Part shown: positions 1-8,964 of the stretch, in pieces
Layout of the letters: every line of letters begins with the position of its first letter
Numbering within the stretch: position 1 is the stretch's first letter
Assembly: GCA_902521355.1 (NCBI GenBank)
Contig: CABYRT010000001.1
Span: 1 to 57,799, forward strand
Source of the DNA: an uncultured Pelagibacteraceae bacterium
Lineage (GTDB): Bacteria; Pseudomonadota; Alphaproteobacteria; Pelagibacterales; Pelagibacteraceae
DNA: 57,799 nucleotides
Reading direction: 5' to 3'
The notes under the pieces: generated by a model
The model's database searches: none
Told to the model about the DNA's origin: nothing
Seen by the model: the letters and a program-made list of their open reading frames with translations, nothing else
Translations under genes and position numbers: made by a program

Positions 1-56
1 TGAAATATAATACAGAACTGTTAAAGATTAAAAATAAAGGCCTTAATAGATTATGA
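1..56 (+). CDS. ccmC: CcmC heme exporter subunit, C-terminal end only
   Basis: The reading frame running in from the left edge ends with TGA at 54-56, which overlaps the ATG of the next gene in an ATGA arrangement. Only 17 residues are visible, a basic tail (sequence around [15 protein letters not shown]). The tail itself has no diagnostic motif. The assignment rests on position: in the usual cytochrome c maturation order ccmC lies directly before ccmD, and the tail resembles the charged cytoplasmic end of CcmC. CcmC is the membrane protein that loads heme onto CcmE. Confidence 0.6.
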   Translation, partial: KYNTELLKIKNKGLNRL

Positions 57-286
57 TTAGTGAACTACTAAATATGAATGGATACGGTGTATACGTTTGG
101 TCATCATTTATATTTACTCTATTTTCTTTTAGCTTCTTGTACGCGTTAGTAAAATTAAATTTAATTAAAGAGAAAAAGAAATTTGAGGAAAATTATAAAT
201 CACTAGATGAAAAGAAACTTGCATCAGTAGCTAAGCAAAAAACGTACAGAGAGATATTAGCAAACACTTCCACATCTAAAGTTTAA
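53..286 (+). CDS. ccmD: CcmD, small heme exporter accessory protein
   Basis: This 77-residue protein has one hydrophobic segment (about residues 15-37) preceded by the Gly-Tyr-x-Val-Tyr-Val-Trp stretch typical of CcmD, then a highly charged lysine/glutamate tail. CcmD stabilises the CcmABC-CcmE complex and helps release heme-loaded CcmE. The family is poorly conserved and usually 45-75 residues, so the call depends on the N-terminal aromatic motif together with its place between ccmC and ccmE. It overlaps the preceding gene by 4 bp and is 11 bp from ccmE, so co-transcription is likely. Confidence 0.8.
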   Translation: MISELLNMNGYGVYVWSSFIFTLFSFSFLYALVKLNLIKEKKKFEENYKSLDEKKLASVAKQKTYREILANTSTSKV

Positions 287-297
287 CTAAAATTCAC

Positions 298-720
298 ATG
301 TACGGAAAAAAAGTTAAATTTAGAGCCCTTTTTATTTTTTTAATTTTAATTTCATTAGTTCTTACAATTTTTTTGGTGGTTAAATCTCTTGAGGAAAACG
401 TAGTATATTTTAAGTCTCCAACAGACATTAAAAACCTTAATGAAATCAAAAATGCTCAAAAAATTAGAGTTGGTGGAATGGTGAAAAAAAATTCTATTAA
501 AATAAACGATAAAGAAATTTTTTTCGTAATTACGGATTTCAAAAATGAATTATTAGTCAACTTTAATGGATCTGTACCTAATCTGTTTGAAGAGGGTAAG
601 GGTGTAGTTGCTGAAGGTTTCTTAAAGGATAAAAGTTTTCTAAATGCTGACAAGATTTTAGCAAAACATGATGAAAATTATATGCCTCCTGAAGTCAGCG
701 AAGCTATGAAAAACAATTAA
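298..720 (+). CDS. ccmE: CcmE, periplasmic heme chaperone
   Basis: The 140-residue protein has an N-terminal membrane anchor (about residues 9-28) and a small beta-barrel domain. The signature HDENY follows the barrel: His124 is the residue that binds heme covalently in the family, and Tyr128 is the conserved heme-iron neighbour. CcmE receives heme from CcmC and hands it to the CcmF/CcmH lyase for attachment to apocytochrome c in the periplasm. Length is normal for the family. It sits inside a continuous ccm run, five bases before ccmF. Confidence 0.95.
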   Translation: MYGKKVKFRALFIFLILISLVLTIFLVVKSLEENVVYFKSPTDIKNLNEIKNAQKIRVGGMVKKNSIKINDKEIFFVITDFKNELLVNFNGSVPNLFEEGKGVVAEGFLKDKSFLNADKILAKHDENYMPPEVSEAMKNN

Positions 721-725
721 TTTGT

Positions 726-2606
726 ATGTCTAATTATTTAGGAAATTATTCTTTATATATTGCTTTAATAGCATCTGTTTATTTAATTTTTAAGTCATAC
801 TTGGATGCAAATTCAGAAAATAAATATTTAGATAAAAACTTTATTTTAATTACTTCAATACAAACTATAATGATTACGGTAAGTTTTTTTAGTCTAGTTG
901 CAGCTTTTGTAATTTCAGATTTTAGTAATGAAACTGTTTTCAACAATTCTCATACTTTAAAACCTTTATTTTATAAAGTATCAGGCACATGGGGAAATCA
1001 CGAGGGAAGTTTATTATTGTGGTTATTAGTTCTTTCAATTTTCCTATTTATTTTTTTATTAAATTCAAGATCACAAGATACTAAATACAAACTTTTAACG
1101 ATACTATTTCAACAAATTATTATTTCAGGTTTTCTAGTTTTTATTTTATTAACTTCCAACCCATTCAAAATGCTATATCCAATTCCTAGCGAGGGATTAG
1201 GTTTGAACCCTATTTTACAAGACCCTGCTTTAGCTATTCATCCTCCAATTTTATATTTAGGTTATGTTGGAACATCTATTATCTTTTCAGCTTCACTTGC
1301 CTCAATGATTAGCGGAAATATTGGAGATAAGTGGGCAAGGCACATTAAAAAATGGGTTTTGGTATCTTGGGTATTTTTAACAATTGGTATTTTGCTTGGA
1401 TCTATATGGGCATATTATGAGCTGGGCTGGGGAGGTTTTTGGTTTTGGGATCCTGTAGAAAATGTTTCATTAATGCCATGGTTTTGCTTAACAGCGTTAC
1501 TGCATACTGTAATTGTATTACAGAAAAGAAATTCGTTTAAAGAGTGGACTATTATTTTGTCAATTACAACTTTCTCACTGAGTATGAGTGGCACTTTTCT
1601 TGTTAGGTCTGGAATTTTAAATTCAATTCATACTTTTGCAAACGATCCATCAAGAGGGCTATATATATTAAGTTTTCTCTTTATCCTAATTTTGATGTCT
1701 ATATTAATTTTCTTTTTTAATCAGAATAAAATATCAAACACAGCCAAAGAGAATTTTATTTTAAGTAAAGAGACTGCAATATTAGTGAATAACTGGTTTA
1801 TGATGTTTTTTTTATCTGTTGTTCTTGTTGGTACAATTTATCCAATTTTTCTTGAAGTTTTAAATGGTTCAAAAATTTCTGTTGGTCCGCCTTTTTATCA
1901 TAATCTTTTAATACCCTTCTTAATTCCTTTTTTAATATTCATGAGCTTTGGCCCAAGTTTGAAATGGATTAAAGATAAATTAAAAAAGTTTAACTATAAT
2001 ATTTTAATTATTTTTTTAGTTTCACTACTTATTTCATATGTCATTTTAACAAAAACCGAAAATTCATTTCTGTTGTCTATTCCTCTGATAGTTTTGAGCA
2101 TCTATCTTTTATTAGTAACAATTAAGGATTTTTTTGTTAGCAAATCCTCGATTAGCCAAAAAATTTCACATTTTGGTTTTAGCTTATTAATTACAAGTAT
2201 CTTATTGAATGGACTTTTTTCTAATGAATTTAATTCAAATATGAAAGTAGGAGATGAAAGAATATTCAATGACAAAGTTGTAAAATTAAAAGAAGTTAAT
2301 GTTAAAGATGTAGACAATTATAAATCTCTTAAAGCTAGTTTTGAAGTTACGAATAAAAATTCCTCTTTTGCTTTATACCCAGAAGTTAGGATTTACCAGC
2401 AGCCTTTAACTATTACGAGTGAAGCAGATATTAAGACAACATTATTTTCAGATAATTTTTTAGTATTTAATATTTTAAAAGACGATGGCTATTATAACGT
2501 AAGATATCAATATAAACCCTTAATGATTTGGATATGGATCTCAACTATATTTATTGGTTTTGGTGGTTTATTAAGTGTTATTAGAAAAAATGAGCAAAAA
2601 TATTAA
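726..2606 (+). CDS. ccmF: CcmF, cytochrome c heme lyase subunit
   Basis: A 626-residue polytopic membrane protein with the tryptophan-rich heme-handling motif WGGFWFWD (residues 235-242) and the CcmF/CcsA family stretch WGNHEGSLLLW near residue 90. CcmF takes heme from CcmE and, with CcmH, forms the thioether bonds of c-type cytochromes on the periplasmic side. The predicted C-terminal periplasmic loop and last membrane helix (about residues 595-615) are present, so the gene appears complete. It overlaps the true start of ccmG by 17 bp. Confidence 0.96.
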   Translation: MSNYLGNYSLYIALIASVYLIFKSYLDANSENKYLDKNFILITSIQTIMITVSFFSLVAAFVISDFSNETVFNNSHTLKPLFYKVSGTWGNHEGSLLLWLLVLSIFLFIFLLNSRSQDTKYKLLTILFQQIIISGFLVFILLTSNPFKMLYPIPSEGLGLNPILQDPALAIHPPILYLGYVGTSIIFSASLASMISGNIGDKWARHIKKWVLVSWVFLTIGILLGSIWAYYELGWGGFWFWDPVENVSLMPWFCLTALLHTVIVLQKRNSFKEWTIILSITTFSLSMSGTFLVRSGILNSIHTFANDPSRGLYILSFLFILILMSILIFFFNQNKISNTAKENFILSKETAILVNNWFMMFFLSVVLVGTIYPIFLEVLNGSKISVGPPFYHNLLIPFLIPFLIFMSFGPSLKWIKDKLKKFNYNILIIFLVSLLISYVILTKTENSFLLSIPLIVLSIYLLLVTIKDFFVSKSSISQKISHFGFSLLITSILLNGLFSNEFNSNMKVGDERIFNDKVVKLKEVNVKDVDNYKSLKASFEVTNKNSSFALYPEVRIYQQPLTITSEADIKTTLFSDNFLVFNILKDDGYYNVRYQYKPLMIWIWISTIFIGFGGLLSVIRKNEQKY

Positions 2607-3120
2607 ATTTTTAGGATTACTACTAACATTAATAATAATTTTTATAATCTTGCTCAAGGGATTGAACGTATCGAAAGATTACTCTAACGAGAAATTAAAA
2701 AGTAAAATAGATTTTTCACTTAATGCAAAAAAACTATTTTCTGATGAAATAATTAATATTTCAGACTTATTTGATAAAAATAGTCCTTCTGTAGTAAATA
2801 TTTGGGCATCTTGGTGTGCACCATGTAGAGAAGAGCATCAGTTTTTAATGAAATTAAAAGATATGAACATAAATATAATTGGAATTAATTATAAAGACAG
2901 TCCAAAAAATGCGAAAAATTTTTTAAGCTCACTTGGAAATCCTTATTCAGAAGTTATTACCGATAATGATGGAACAAAATCAATAGAATTCGGAGCTATT
3001 GGTGTTCCTGAAACTTTTATCATAAGTGGTAAAACAAATGAGATAATTAAAAAGTATATTGGTCCATTGACAAGCGACAATTTAATAGAAATAAAAAATT
3101 TATTAAAAAAAAATGTTTAA
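2590..3120 (+). CDS. ccmG: CcmG/DsbE, thiol:disulfide reductant of apocytochrome c
   Basis: A membrane-anchored thioredoxin-fold protein of 176 residues with the active site WCAPC (Cys76, Cys79), a following acidic-residue region, and the cis-proline loop GVPETF. It keeps the CXXCH cysteines of apocytochrome c reduced. I chose the ATG at 2590 over an upstream GTG at 2575 because it gives a normal N-terminus (short basic start, then a membrane helix at about 6-23). It overlaps the end of ccmF and the start of ccmH, consistent with translational coupling. Confidence 0.92.
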   Translation: MSKNIKFLGLLLTLIIIFIILLKGLNVSKDYSNEKLKSKIDFSLNAKKLFSDEIINISDLFDKNSPSVVNIWASWCAPCREEHQFLMKLKDMNINIIGINYKDSPKNAKNFLSSLGNPYSEVITDNDGTKSIEFGAIGVPETFIISGKTNEIIKKYIGPLTSDNLIEIKNLLKKNV

Positions 3121-3472
3121 AATTTTAAAATTAATATTGCTGCTATATTTTAGTTTTAATTTTTCCTATGCGAATGAAATAAATACCAAAGTAGATCAAA
3201 TTACAAAAAACTTAAGGTGTTTGATATGCCAAGGTCAATCTGTTTACGACTCTCAGTCCGATTTTGCTGTTAGTATGAAGCTTGTTGTAAAAAATAAGAT
3301 TGATGAAGGTAAAGAAGAAGAAGAAATATATGATTATTTAAAAAATAAATATGGCGAATGGATTGTCTATGAACCAGAATTAAACCAAAATACATTTTTA
3401 CTTTGGTCAATACCTTTGATTTTGTTCGCTTTTGGTGGTCTTTTAATTATCAGAAAAGTATCTATAAAGTAG
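3113..3472 (+). CDS. ccmH: CcmH, thioredoxin-like subunit of the heme lyase
   Basis: The 119-residue protein has a signal peptide (cleavage near residue 20), the redox motif LRCLICQ (Cys36, Cys39) and a C-terminal membrane helix (about 96-113). This is the short alphaproteobacterial-type CcmH, lacking the TPR domain that is fused or encoded separately as CcmI elsewhere. No ccmI follows here. CcmH reduces and positions the apocytochrome heme-binding cysteines. It overlaps ccmG by 8 bp and closes the ccm run. Confidence 0.94.
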   Translation: MFKILKLILLLYFSFNFSYANEINTKVDQITKNLRCLICQGQSVYDSQSDFAVSMKLVVKNKIDEGKEEEEIYDYLKNKYGEWIVYEPELNQNTFLLWSIPLILFAFGGLLIIRKVSIK

Positions 3473-3486
3473 CAAGGATTTTTAAT

Positions 3487-3972
3487 ATGAAAATTTTAAT
3501 TAAAACTTTAATAATTTCATTCTTTACCATCTCTATTTCTAATGCAGAAAATAAATGGAGCCTTTACACCGGCATGTTTGATTTCAGTGATGATGGTAAG
3601 AAAGCAAATCTTTTTGGTGCTGAGTATATAAATTTTAATGCTAGCAAAGATATTTTCTTAGGAAATGTTCAGCCTGTGACAGGTGCAATGATAACAGCTG
3701 ATGATGCATTATATATTTATACAGGCTATCAATTAAATCAAAAATCTAATTCAACTACTTTCTCTCCTAGTTTTGCGATTGGATATTACGATGAAGGTGA
3801 TGGCAAGGACTTAGGTCACGAAATTGAATTTAAGACACAATTACAGATATTATTTGATATTTCATCCAACTCTGAATTCGGTATTTCTTATAATCATATT
3901 TCTAATGCAAGTTTAGGAAGTAAAAATCCTGGGGCAAATAGTTATATGTTTAATTTCACAAAAAAATTTTAA
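3487..3972 (+). CDS. PagL-like lipid A 3-O-deacylase family protein
   Basis: A 161-residue exported protein (signal peptide to about residue 20, ending SNA) predicted to be a small outer-membrane beta-barrel ending in an aromatic residue. Near the end, NHISNASLGSKNPGANSY matches the PagL (acyloxyacyl hydrolase) signature, with the catalytic His137 and Ser139. The third member of the triad, Glu in Pseudomonas PagL, aligns with Asn151 here, so activity is uncertain. An in-frame upstream start at 3403 inside ccmH is possible, but the ATG at 3487 gives a proper signal peptide. It is likely co-transcribed with ccmH (14-bp gap). Confidence 0.72.
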   Translation: MKILIKTLIISFFTISISNAENKWSLYTGMFDFSDDGKKANLFGAEYINFNASKDIFLGNVQPVTGAMITADDALYIYTGYQLNQKSNSTTFSPSFAIGYYDEGDGKDLGHEIEFKTQLQILFDISSNSEFGISYNHISNASLGSKNPGANSYMFNFTKKF

Positions 3973-3980
3973 TTTAAACT

Positions 3981-5135
3981 ATGAGACTAAAGGATTGTCA
4001 TAATTTTTATGACTTTAGAAAACTTGCAAAACAAAAGCTTCCATCTCCAATATTTCATTATATTGATGGGGCTGCGGATGATGAAATAACTTATGCAAGA
4101 AATAGTAGTGCATTTAATGATGTTGACTTAGTTCCAAATGTCTTAAGAGGTGTTGAAAATGTGGATTTGTCGACAACTATTTTTGGAAAAAAATTAGATT
4201 TGCCTTTTTATTGTTCTCCAACAGCTCTGCAAAGGTTATTCCATTACGAAGGAGAAAGAGCGGTTGGAAAAGCTGCAAAGAAGTTTAATACGATGTTTGG
4301 TGTTTCGGCATTGGCTACAGTTAGTGTTGAGGAAATTTCATCTTTAATAGATACACCAAAAATGTTTCAATTTTATTTCCATAAAGACAGAGGATTAAAT
4401 GACTCTTGTTTAGAACGAGCAAAAGCAGCAAAATTTGATGTGATGGCTTTAACTGTTGATACGATAACAGGAGGAAATCGTGAAAGAGATTTAAGAACTG
4501 GATTTACATCACCTCCAAAATTAACACTTTCGAGTTTGTTTAGTTTTGCCACAAAACCAATGTGGGGAATAAATTATTTAACCAAAGGAAAATTTGAACT
4601 ACCACATCTTCAAGATTTTGTTAAAGAAGGAACTGACACAAATACTTCAATTGGTAATTATTTTTCTACTATGTTGGATCAATCTATGAACTGGGACGAC
4701 GCTGAAAAATTGTGCTCTCAGTGGGGTGGCCATTTTGCGCTTAAGGGAGTTATGAGTGTTGAAGATGCTAAAAGAGCAGTTGATATCGGATGCACTGGTA
4801 TAATGGTATCAAATCATGGAGGAAGACAACTTGATGGATCTAGATCACCTTTCGATCAATTAGCTGAAATTGTTGATGCAGTTGGTGATAAGTTAGATGT
4901 TATTTGTGAAGGTGGATTTCAAAGAGGAACTCATATGTTAAAAGCTTTATCTATGGGTGCAAAAGCTTGTGCTGGTGGAAGATTATATCTTTATGCTTTA
5001 GCTGCAGCAGGTCAAGAAGGTGTTGAGAGAGCACTTAACTTATATAAAACTGAATTAGTAAGAGACATGAAATTAATGGGCTGCACAAAGATCAGTGATC
5101 TTAATCGAAATAATTTAAGATTCCGAAATGCATGA
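3981..5135 (+). CDS. lldD: FMN-dependent L-2-hydroxyacid dehydrogenase, paralog 1
   Basis: The 384-residue TIM-barrel flavoprotein belongs to the LldD/glycolate oxidase family. Visible active-site elements are Tyr27 in FHYIDGAADDE, LTVDT, the GNRERD arginine, LKGV with the flavin-N1 lysine, and catalytic His279 in SNHGGRQLD. It would oxidise an L-2-hydroxyacid (lactate, glycolate or similar) to the 2-oxo acid and feed electrons to the respiratory chain. The FMN phosphate loop is atypical, with Glu310 and Gln314 where the family and paralog 2 have Asp and Arg. It overlaps paralog 2 by 4 bp. The family is sure; the substrate is not. Confidence 0.88.
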   Translation: MRLKDCHNFYDFRKLAKQKLPSPIFHYIDGAADDEITYARNSSAFNDVDLVPNVLRGVENVDLSTTIFGKKLDLPFYCSPTALQRLFHYEGERAVGKAAKKFNTMFGVSALATVSVEEISSLIDTPKMFQFYFHKDRGLNDSCLERAKAAKFDVMALTVDTITGGNRERDLRTGFTSPPKLTLSSLFSFATKPMWGINYLTKGKFELPHLQDFVKEGTDTNTSIGNYFSTMLDQSMNWDDAEKLCSQWGGHFALKGVMSVEDAKRAVDIGCTGIMVSNHGGRQLDGSRSPFDQLAEIVDAVGDKLDVICEGGFQRGTHMLKALSMGAKACAGGRLYLYALAAAGQEGVERALNLYKTELVRDMKLMGCTKISDLNRNNLRFRNA

Positions 5136-6283
5136 GCTTAAAGAATTGTTATAATTTTGAAGATTTTAGAAAGCTAGCCAAAAAAAAACTTCCAGCTCCA
5201 ATTTTTCATTACATTGATGGTGGTGCAGATGATGAAACCACTTTAAAAAGAAATACAAATTCATTTGATGATTGTGACTTAATCCCTAATATTCTTAGAA
5301 GCGTAGGAGAACCAGATTTATCAACCACAGTTTTTGGTAGAAAAATAGATATGCCAATTTTTTTATCACCTACTGCTATGCAAAGTTTATATCATCCTGA
5401 TGGAGATAAAGCTTCAGCTAGAGCTGCAGAAAAATTTGGTACCATGTATAGCATGTCGACAATGGCTTCATTTTCGATTGAAGAAATTGCTAACATATCA
5501 AGTGGACCAAAATTATTTCAACTTTATATCCATAAAGATAAATCATTTACTGATGATTTGATTGATAGGTGTAAAAGAGCAAACTTTGACGGTTTATGCT
5601 TAACTGTTGATACTTTGGTTGCAGGAAATAGAGAAAGAGATCACAGAACTGGTTTTACAACTCCTCCTAAATTCACATTAGAAAGTATAATGAATTTCGC
5701 GATGAGACCAGGATGGTTATTCAGATATTTTACGAATAAGAAATTTGAACTTGCAAATATTAAACACAAAACTGACAAGGGAACTAACATTACAAAATCC
5801 GTAATAGATTATGTTAATGAACAGTATGATCCACAAATGAATTGGGAAGATGCAGAATACTGTATAAAAAAGTGGGACGGACCTTTTGCCTTGAAGGGTG
5901 TAATGTCTGTAGAGGATGCAAAGAGAGCAGTTGATATTGGTTGTACAGCAATAATAATATCAAATCATGGAGGAAGACAACTTGATGGATCTAGAACTCC
6001 TTTTGATCAACTAAAGGCTATTTCAGATGCTGTGGGTGATAAACTTGAGATAATTTTAGATGGAGGTGTTAGACGGGGAACTCACGTTCTCAAGGCTTTA
6101 GCTGCAGGTGCTACTGCTTGTAGTTTTGGTAAAGCTTTTTTGTTCAGTTTAGGAGCAGGTGGTCAACAAGGAGTAGAGAGGCTGCTTCAAAATATGCACG
6201 ATGAAATTAGAAGAAATATGATCCTTATGGGCTGCAAAAGTGTAAAAGAGTTAGATAGATCAAAGATAATTTACCGAAATTAA
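5132..6283 (+). CDS. lldD: FMN-dependent L-2-hydroxyacid dehydrogenase, paralog 2
   Basis: A 383-residue tandem paralog of the preceding gene with the same numbering of key residues: Tyr27, catalytic His279 in SNHGGRQLD, and a canonical DGGVRRG loop at 310-316. In contrast to paralog 1, the Gly-Arg pair that normally contacts FMN phosphate is Gly333-Lys334 here. The start codon lies in an ATGA overlap with the upstream stop, so the pair is translationally coupled. A 38-base stretch spanning the active-site loop is identical in both copies. Substrate preference cannot be read from the sequence. Confidence 0.88.
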   Translation: MSLKNCYNFEDFRKLAKKKLPAPIFHYIDGGADDETTLKRNTNSFDDCDLIPNILRSVGEPDLSTTVFGRKIDMPIFLSPTAMQSLYHPDGDKASARAAEKFGTMYSMSTMASFSIEEIANISSGPKLFQLYIHKDKSFTDDLIDRCKRANFDGLCLTVDTLVAGNRERDHRTGFTTPPKFTLESIMNFAMRPGWLFRYFTNKKFELANIKHKTDKGTNITKSVIDYVNEQYDPQMNWEDAEYCIKKWDGPFALKGVMSVEDAKRAVDIGCTAIIISNHGGRQLDGSRTPFDQLKAISDAVGDKLEIILDGGVRRGTHVLKALAAGATACSFGKAFLFSLGAGGQQGVERLLQNMHDEIRRNMILMGCKSVKELDRSKIIYRN

Positions 6284-6372
6284 ATATTTTTTATAAATAA
6301 TTTTTATTATTATTTTCACTTTAAATAAATAGACATGAAGTTGCTTTTCAGTTAGTTTGTCGACGAAAAATT

Positions 6373-7542
6373 ATGATTGAATTAGCAAAAGCATTAGATC
6401 GTTTAGGAACCGAGAGTGCATTTTCTGTTCTAGCAGAAGCAAAAAAATTAGAAGCACAAGGCAAACCTATGATCCATTTAGGTCTAGGACAACCTGACTT
6501 TAAAACTCCAAAACATGTTGTTGAAGCTGCAAAAAAAGCTCTAGATGACGGTCATCATGGTTATGTTTTATCAAATGGAATTCCAGAATGTCGAGAAGCT
6601 GTCGCAAGATGGGTCAAGAGACTTTACAATGCTGATATTGATCCAAATAGAGTTTTAATAATGCCAGGTGGTAAACCTACAATGTATTATGCAATTACTT
6701 GTTATGGTGAACCAGGTGTTGAAATAATTCATCCAACTCCAGCTTTTCCAATTTATGAGTCAATGATTAATTATTCTGGAGCAAAAGCTGTTCCATATGA
6801 TTTAACTGAGGATAAAGATTTAAAATTTGATCCAGACAAAATTCTGTCTTTAATAACTGACAAAACTAGACTTTTAATTCTAATAAATCCAAACAACCCA
6901 ACTGGAAGCTTTGTTGAAAAACCTGCAATTGACTACTTAGCAAAAGAATTAGAAAAACATCCGCAGGTCACAATTTTAAGTGATGAAATTTATAGTAGAC
7001 AAATTTTTGACTATAAGGAAATGCCAACTTTCTTTAACTATCCTAATTTAAGAGACAGATTAATTGTTCTTGAGGGTTGGAGTAAAGCATATTCTATGAC
7101 TGGATGGAGACTTGGTTGGAGTTACTGGCCAGAGCATTTGGTTGAACATGTAAACAAACTTTTGATTAATAGTGTATCATGTGTAAATGCAGCAGCCCAA
7201 TATGCTGGTATAGCCGCATTAGATGGTCCAGAAGATTCTATTAAAGATATGTTAGACAAATTTACATTAAGAAGAAATTTAATTCACAAAGGATTAAATG
7301 ATTTACCAGGAGTTGAGTGTAGTTTGCCGGGAGGAGCTTTTTATGCTTTTCCGAATATAAAAGGTACTGGCATGAATGGATCTGAGTTTTGCAAAAAAGC
7401 TATGCATGAAGCAGGAGTTGCAATTGTTCCTGGTACTGCATTCGGTAAAACTTGTAATGATTACGTTAGATTTAGTTTTGCCGCATCTAGAGATAATATA
7501 ATGCAAGCCTTAGAAAATATAGGCAAGATGCTTTCTAAATAA
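6373..7542 (+). CDS. PLP-dependent class I/II aminotransferase
   Basis: The 389-residue fold-type I aminotransferase has the PLP lysine Lys238 in WSKAYSMTGWRLGW, the NPNNPTG loop that contacts the cofactor, the SDEIYS aspartate and the C-terminal substrate-carboxylate arginine in VRFSFA. It belongs to the aspartate/aromatic aminotransferase superfamily. Lying between hydroxyacid dehydrogenases, a likely role is to convert the 2-oxo acids they form into amino acids, or the reverse. The exact amino acid is unknown. The 89-bp upstream gap is AT-rich with no clear promoter that I can defend. Confidence 0.88.
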   Translation: MIELAKALDRLGTESAFSVLAEAKKLEAQGKPMIHLGLGQPDFKTPKHVVEAAKKALDDGHHGYVLSNGIPECREAVARWVKRLYNADIDPNRVLIMPGGKPTMYYAITCYGEPGVEIIHPTPAFPIYESMINYSGAKAVPYDLTEDKDLKFDPDKILSLITDKTRLLILINPNNPTGSFVEKPAIDYLAKELEKHPQVTILSDEIYSRQIFDYKEMPTFFNYPNLRDRLIVLEGWSKAYSMTGWRLGWSYWPEHLVEHVNKLLINSVSCVNAAAQYAGIAALDGPEDSIKDMLDKFTLRRNLIHKGLNDLPGVECSLPGGAFYAFPNIKGTGMNGSEFCKKAMHEAGVAIVPGTAFGKTCNDYVRFSFAASRDNIMQALENIGKMLSK

Positions 7543-7579
7543 ACTGTATTTTTAACTAATATTTTTGTATTATTAAAGA

Positions 7580-8953
7580 ATGAACGAAACTGTCCAAGCA
7601 GAATTAAAAAAGATGTTTAACGGGAGATTTTCTACTTCTGAGTCTACTCGTGCAAATTATGCAAGAGGGGAAGATACTTATAATCCAATATTATCGAAGG
7701 CAGTTGTATTTCCAGAAACTAATGAAGAAGTTTCAAAAATTCTAAAAATTTGTAACGAGCATAAAATCCCTGTTGTCCCGTTTGGAACCGGCACATCTCT
7801 TGAAGGCCATGTTGTTGGAAATCAAAATGGTATTACGATATCTTTAGAAAAAATGAATAAAGTTTTAAGTGTAAATGCTGAGGATTTTGACTGCAGAGTG
7901 CAAGCAAATGTAACAAGAAAGCAATTAAATGAATATTTAAGAGAAGATGGAGTATTTTTTCCAATAGATCCTGGTGCGGATGCTGCACTCGGTGGGATGG
8001 CATCTACTTCAGCTTCAGGAACAATGGCAGTGAAATATGGAACAATGAGAACAGTTATTTCTGGCTTAACAGTTGTTTTACCAAATGGAGACATAATTAA
8101 AACCGGTGCAAGAACTAAAAAAACTTCCGCGGGATATAACTTAACTAATTTGTTTATTGGATCTGAGGGAACATTAGGAATTATTACAGAAGTTCAATTA
8201 AGACTATCACCAATACCTGAAAGCATAATGAGTGCAGTTTGCTATTTTCCAGATTTAGACTCAGCAGTAAAGACAGCGCAAGAAGTTATTCAGTACGGTG
8301 TTCCAATTGCAAGAATTGAAATGTTAAACAAAGACCAAATGGAAATTAGCATAAAATATTCAAAGTTAGAAAATATCAAAGCATCACCAACTTTATTCTT
8401 TGAATTTCATGGAAGTGAGCTATCGAATAATGAGTCTATTAAAATTGTAGAAGAATTATCAAAAAATAATGGTGGAAGTGATTTTCAATGGGCATCTTCT
8501 CCGGAAGAACAAAAAATACTTTGGAAAGCAAGACATGATGTTTATTATTCAGTAAAAGCCTTAGGTCATGATATGAAAGTGTATTCTACAGATGTTTGTG
8601 TACCAATTTCCAAGTTAGTTGAGTGCATTTCATGGGCGGAAAAAGAAGTAAAAAAATTAGGTCTAACTGCACCAATGGTTGGTCATGTTGGAGATGGAAA
8701 TTTTCACTCCATAATATTGTATGATCCTGATGATGAAGAAAAACAAAAAAAAATTAGACAGTATAGCGATGATCTAATTAACAAAGCTTTAGAGTTAGAG
8801 GGAACAATTACAGGAGAACATGGAATTGGTCTTCAAAAAAAACATTACTTATTAAGAGAGCACCCAGACAATTTGCCAGTAATGAAAGCTATTAAAAGAA
8901 GCATTGATGTAAACAATATCATGAATCCTGGTAAGGTTTTTGATCTAAATTAA
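7580..8953 (+). CDS. FAD-linked D-2-hydroxyacid dehydrogenase (GlcD/DLD type)
   Basis: A 457-residue protein of the FAD-binding-4/vanillyl-alcohol-oxidase superfamily. The FAD pyrophosphate motif PFGTGTSLEGH occurs near residue 75, and the family stretch GGMASTSASGTMAVKYGTMR near 137-156. The C-terminal half carries GHVGDGNFH and EHGIGLQKK, the metal/substrate-binding histidine motifs of D-lactate dehydrogenase (cytochrome) and GlcD. It would oxidise D-lactate, D-2-hydroxyglutarate or glycolate. No GlcE/GlcF partners are adjacent, which favours a stand-alone DLD-like enzyme. The next gene follows after 11 bp. Confidence 0.87.
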   Translation: MNETVQAELKKMFNGRFSTSESTRANYARGEDTYNPILSKAVVFPETNEEVSKILKICNEHKIPVVPFGTGTSLEGHVVGNQNGITISLEKMNKVLSVNAEDFDCRVQANVTRKQLNEYLREDGVFFPIDPGADAALGGMASTSASGTMAVKYGTMRTVISGLTVVLPNGDIIKTGARTKKTSAGYNLTNLFIGSEGTLGIITEVQLRLSPIPESIMSAVCYFPDLDSAVKTAQEVIQYGVPIARIEMLNKDQMEISIKYSKLENIKASPTLFFEFHGSELSNNESIKIVEELSKNNGGSDFQWASSPEEQKILWKARHDVYYSVKALGHDMKVYSTDVCVPISKLVECISWAEKEVKKLGLTAPMVGHVGDGNFHSIILYDPDDEEKQKKIRQYSDDLINKALELEGTITGEHGIGLQKKHYLLREHPDNLPVMKAIKRSIDVNNIMNPGKVFDLN

Positions 8954-8964
8954 TCCAAATTAAA

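Noticed and set aside
2575..2589. A GTG start for ccmG at 2575
   Set aside because: It adds only MLLEK before the normal basic start and membrane helix; the ATG at 2590 is the better choice.
6284..6372. A terminator or small RNA between lldD paralog 2 and the aminotransferase
   Set aside because: The gap is simple AT-rich sequence without a stable stem.
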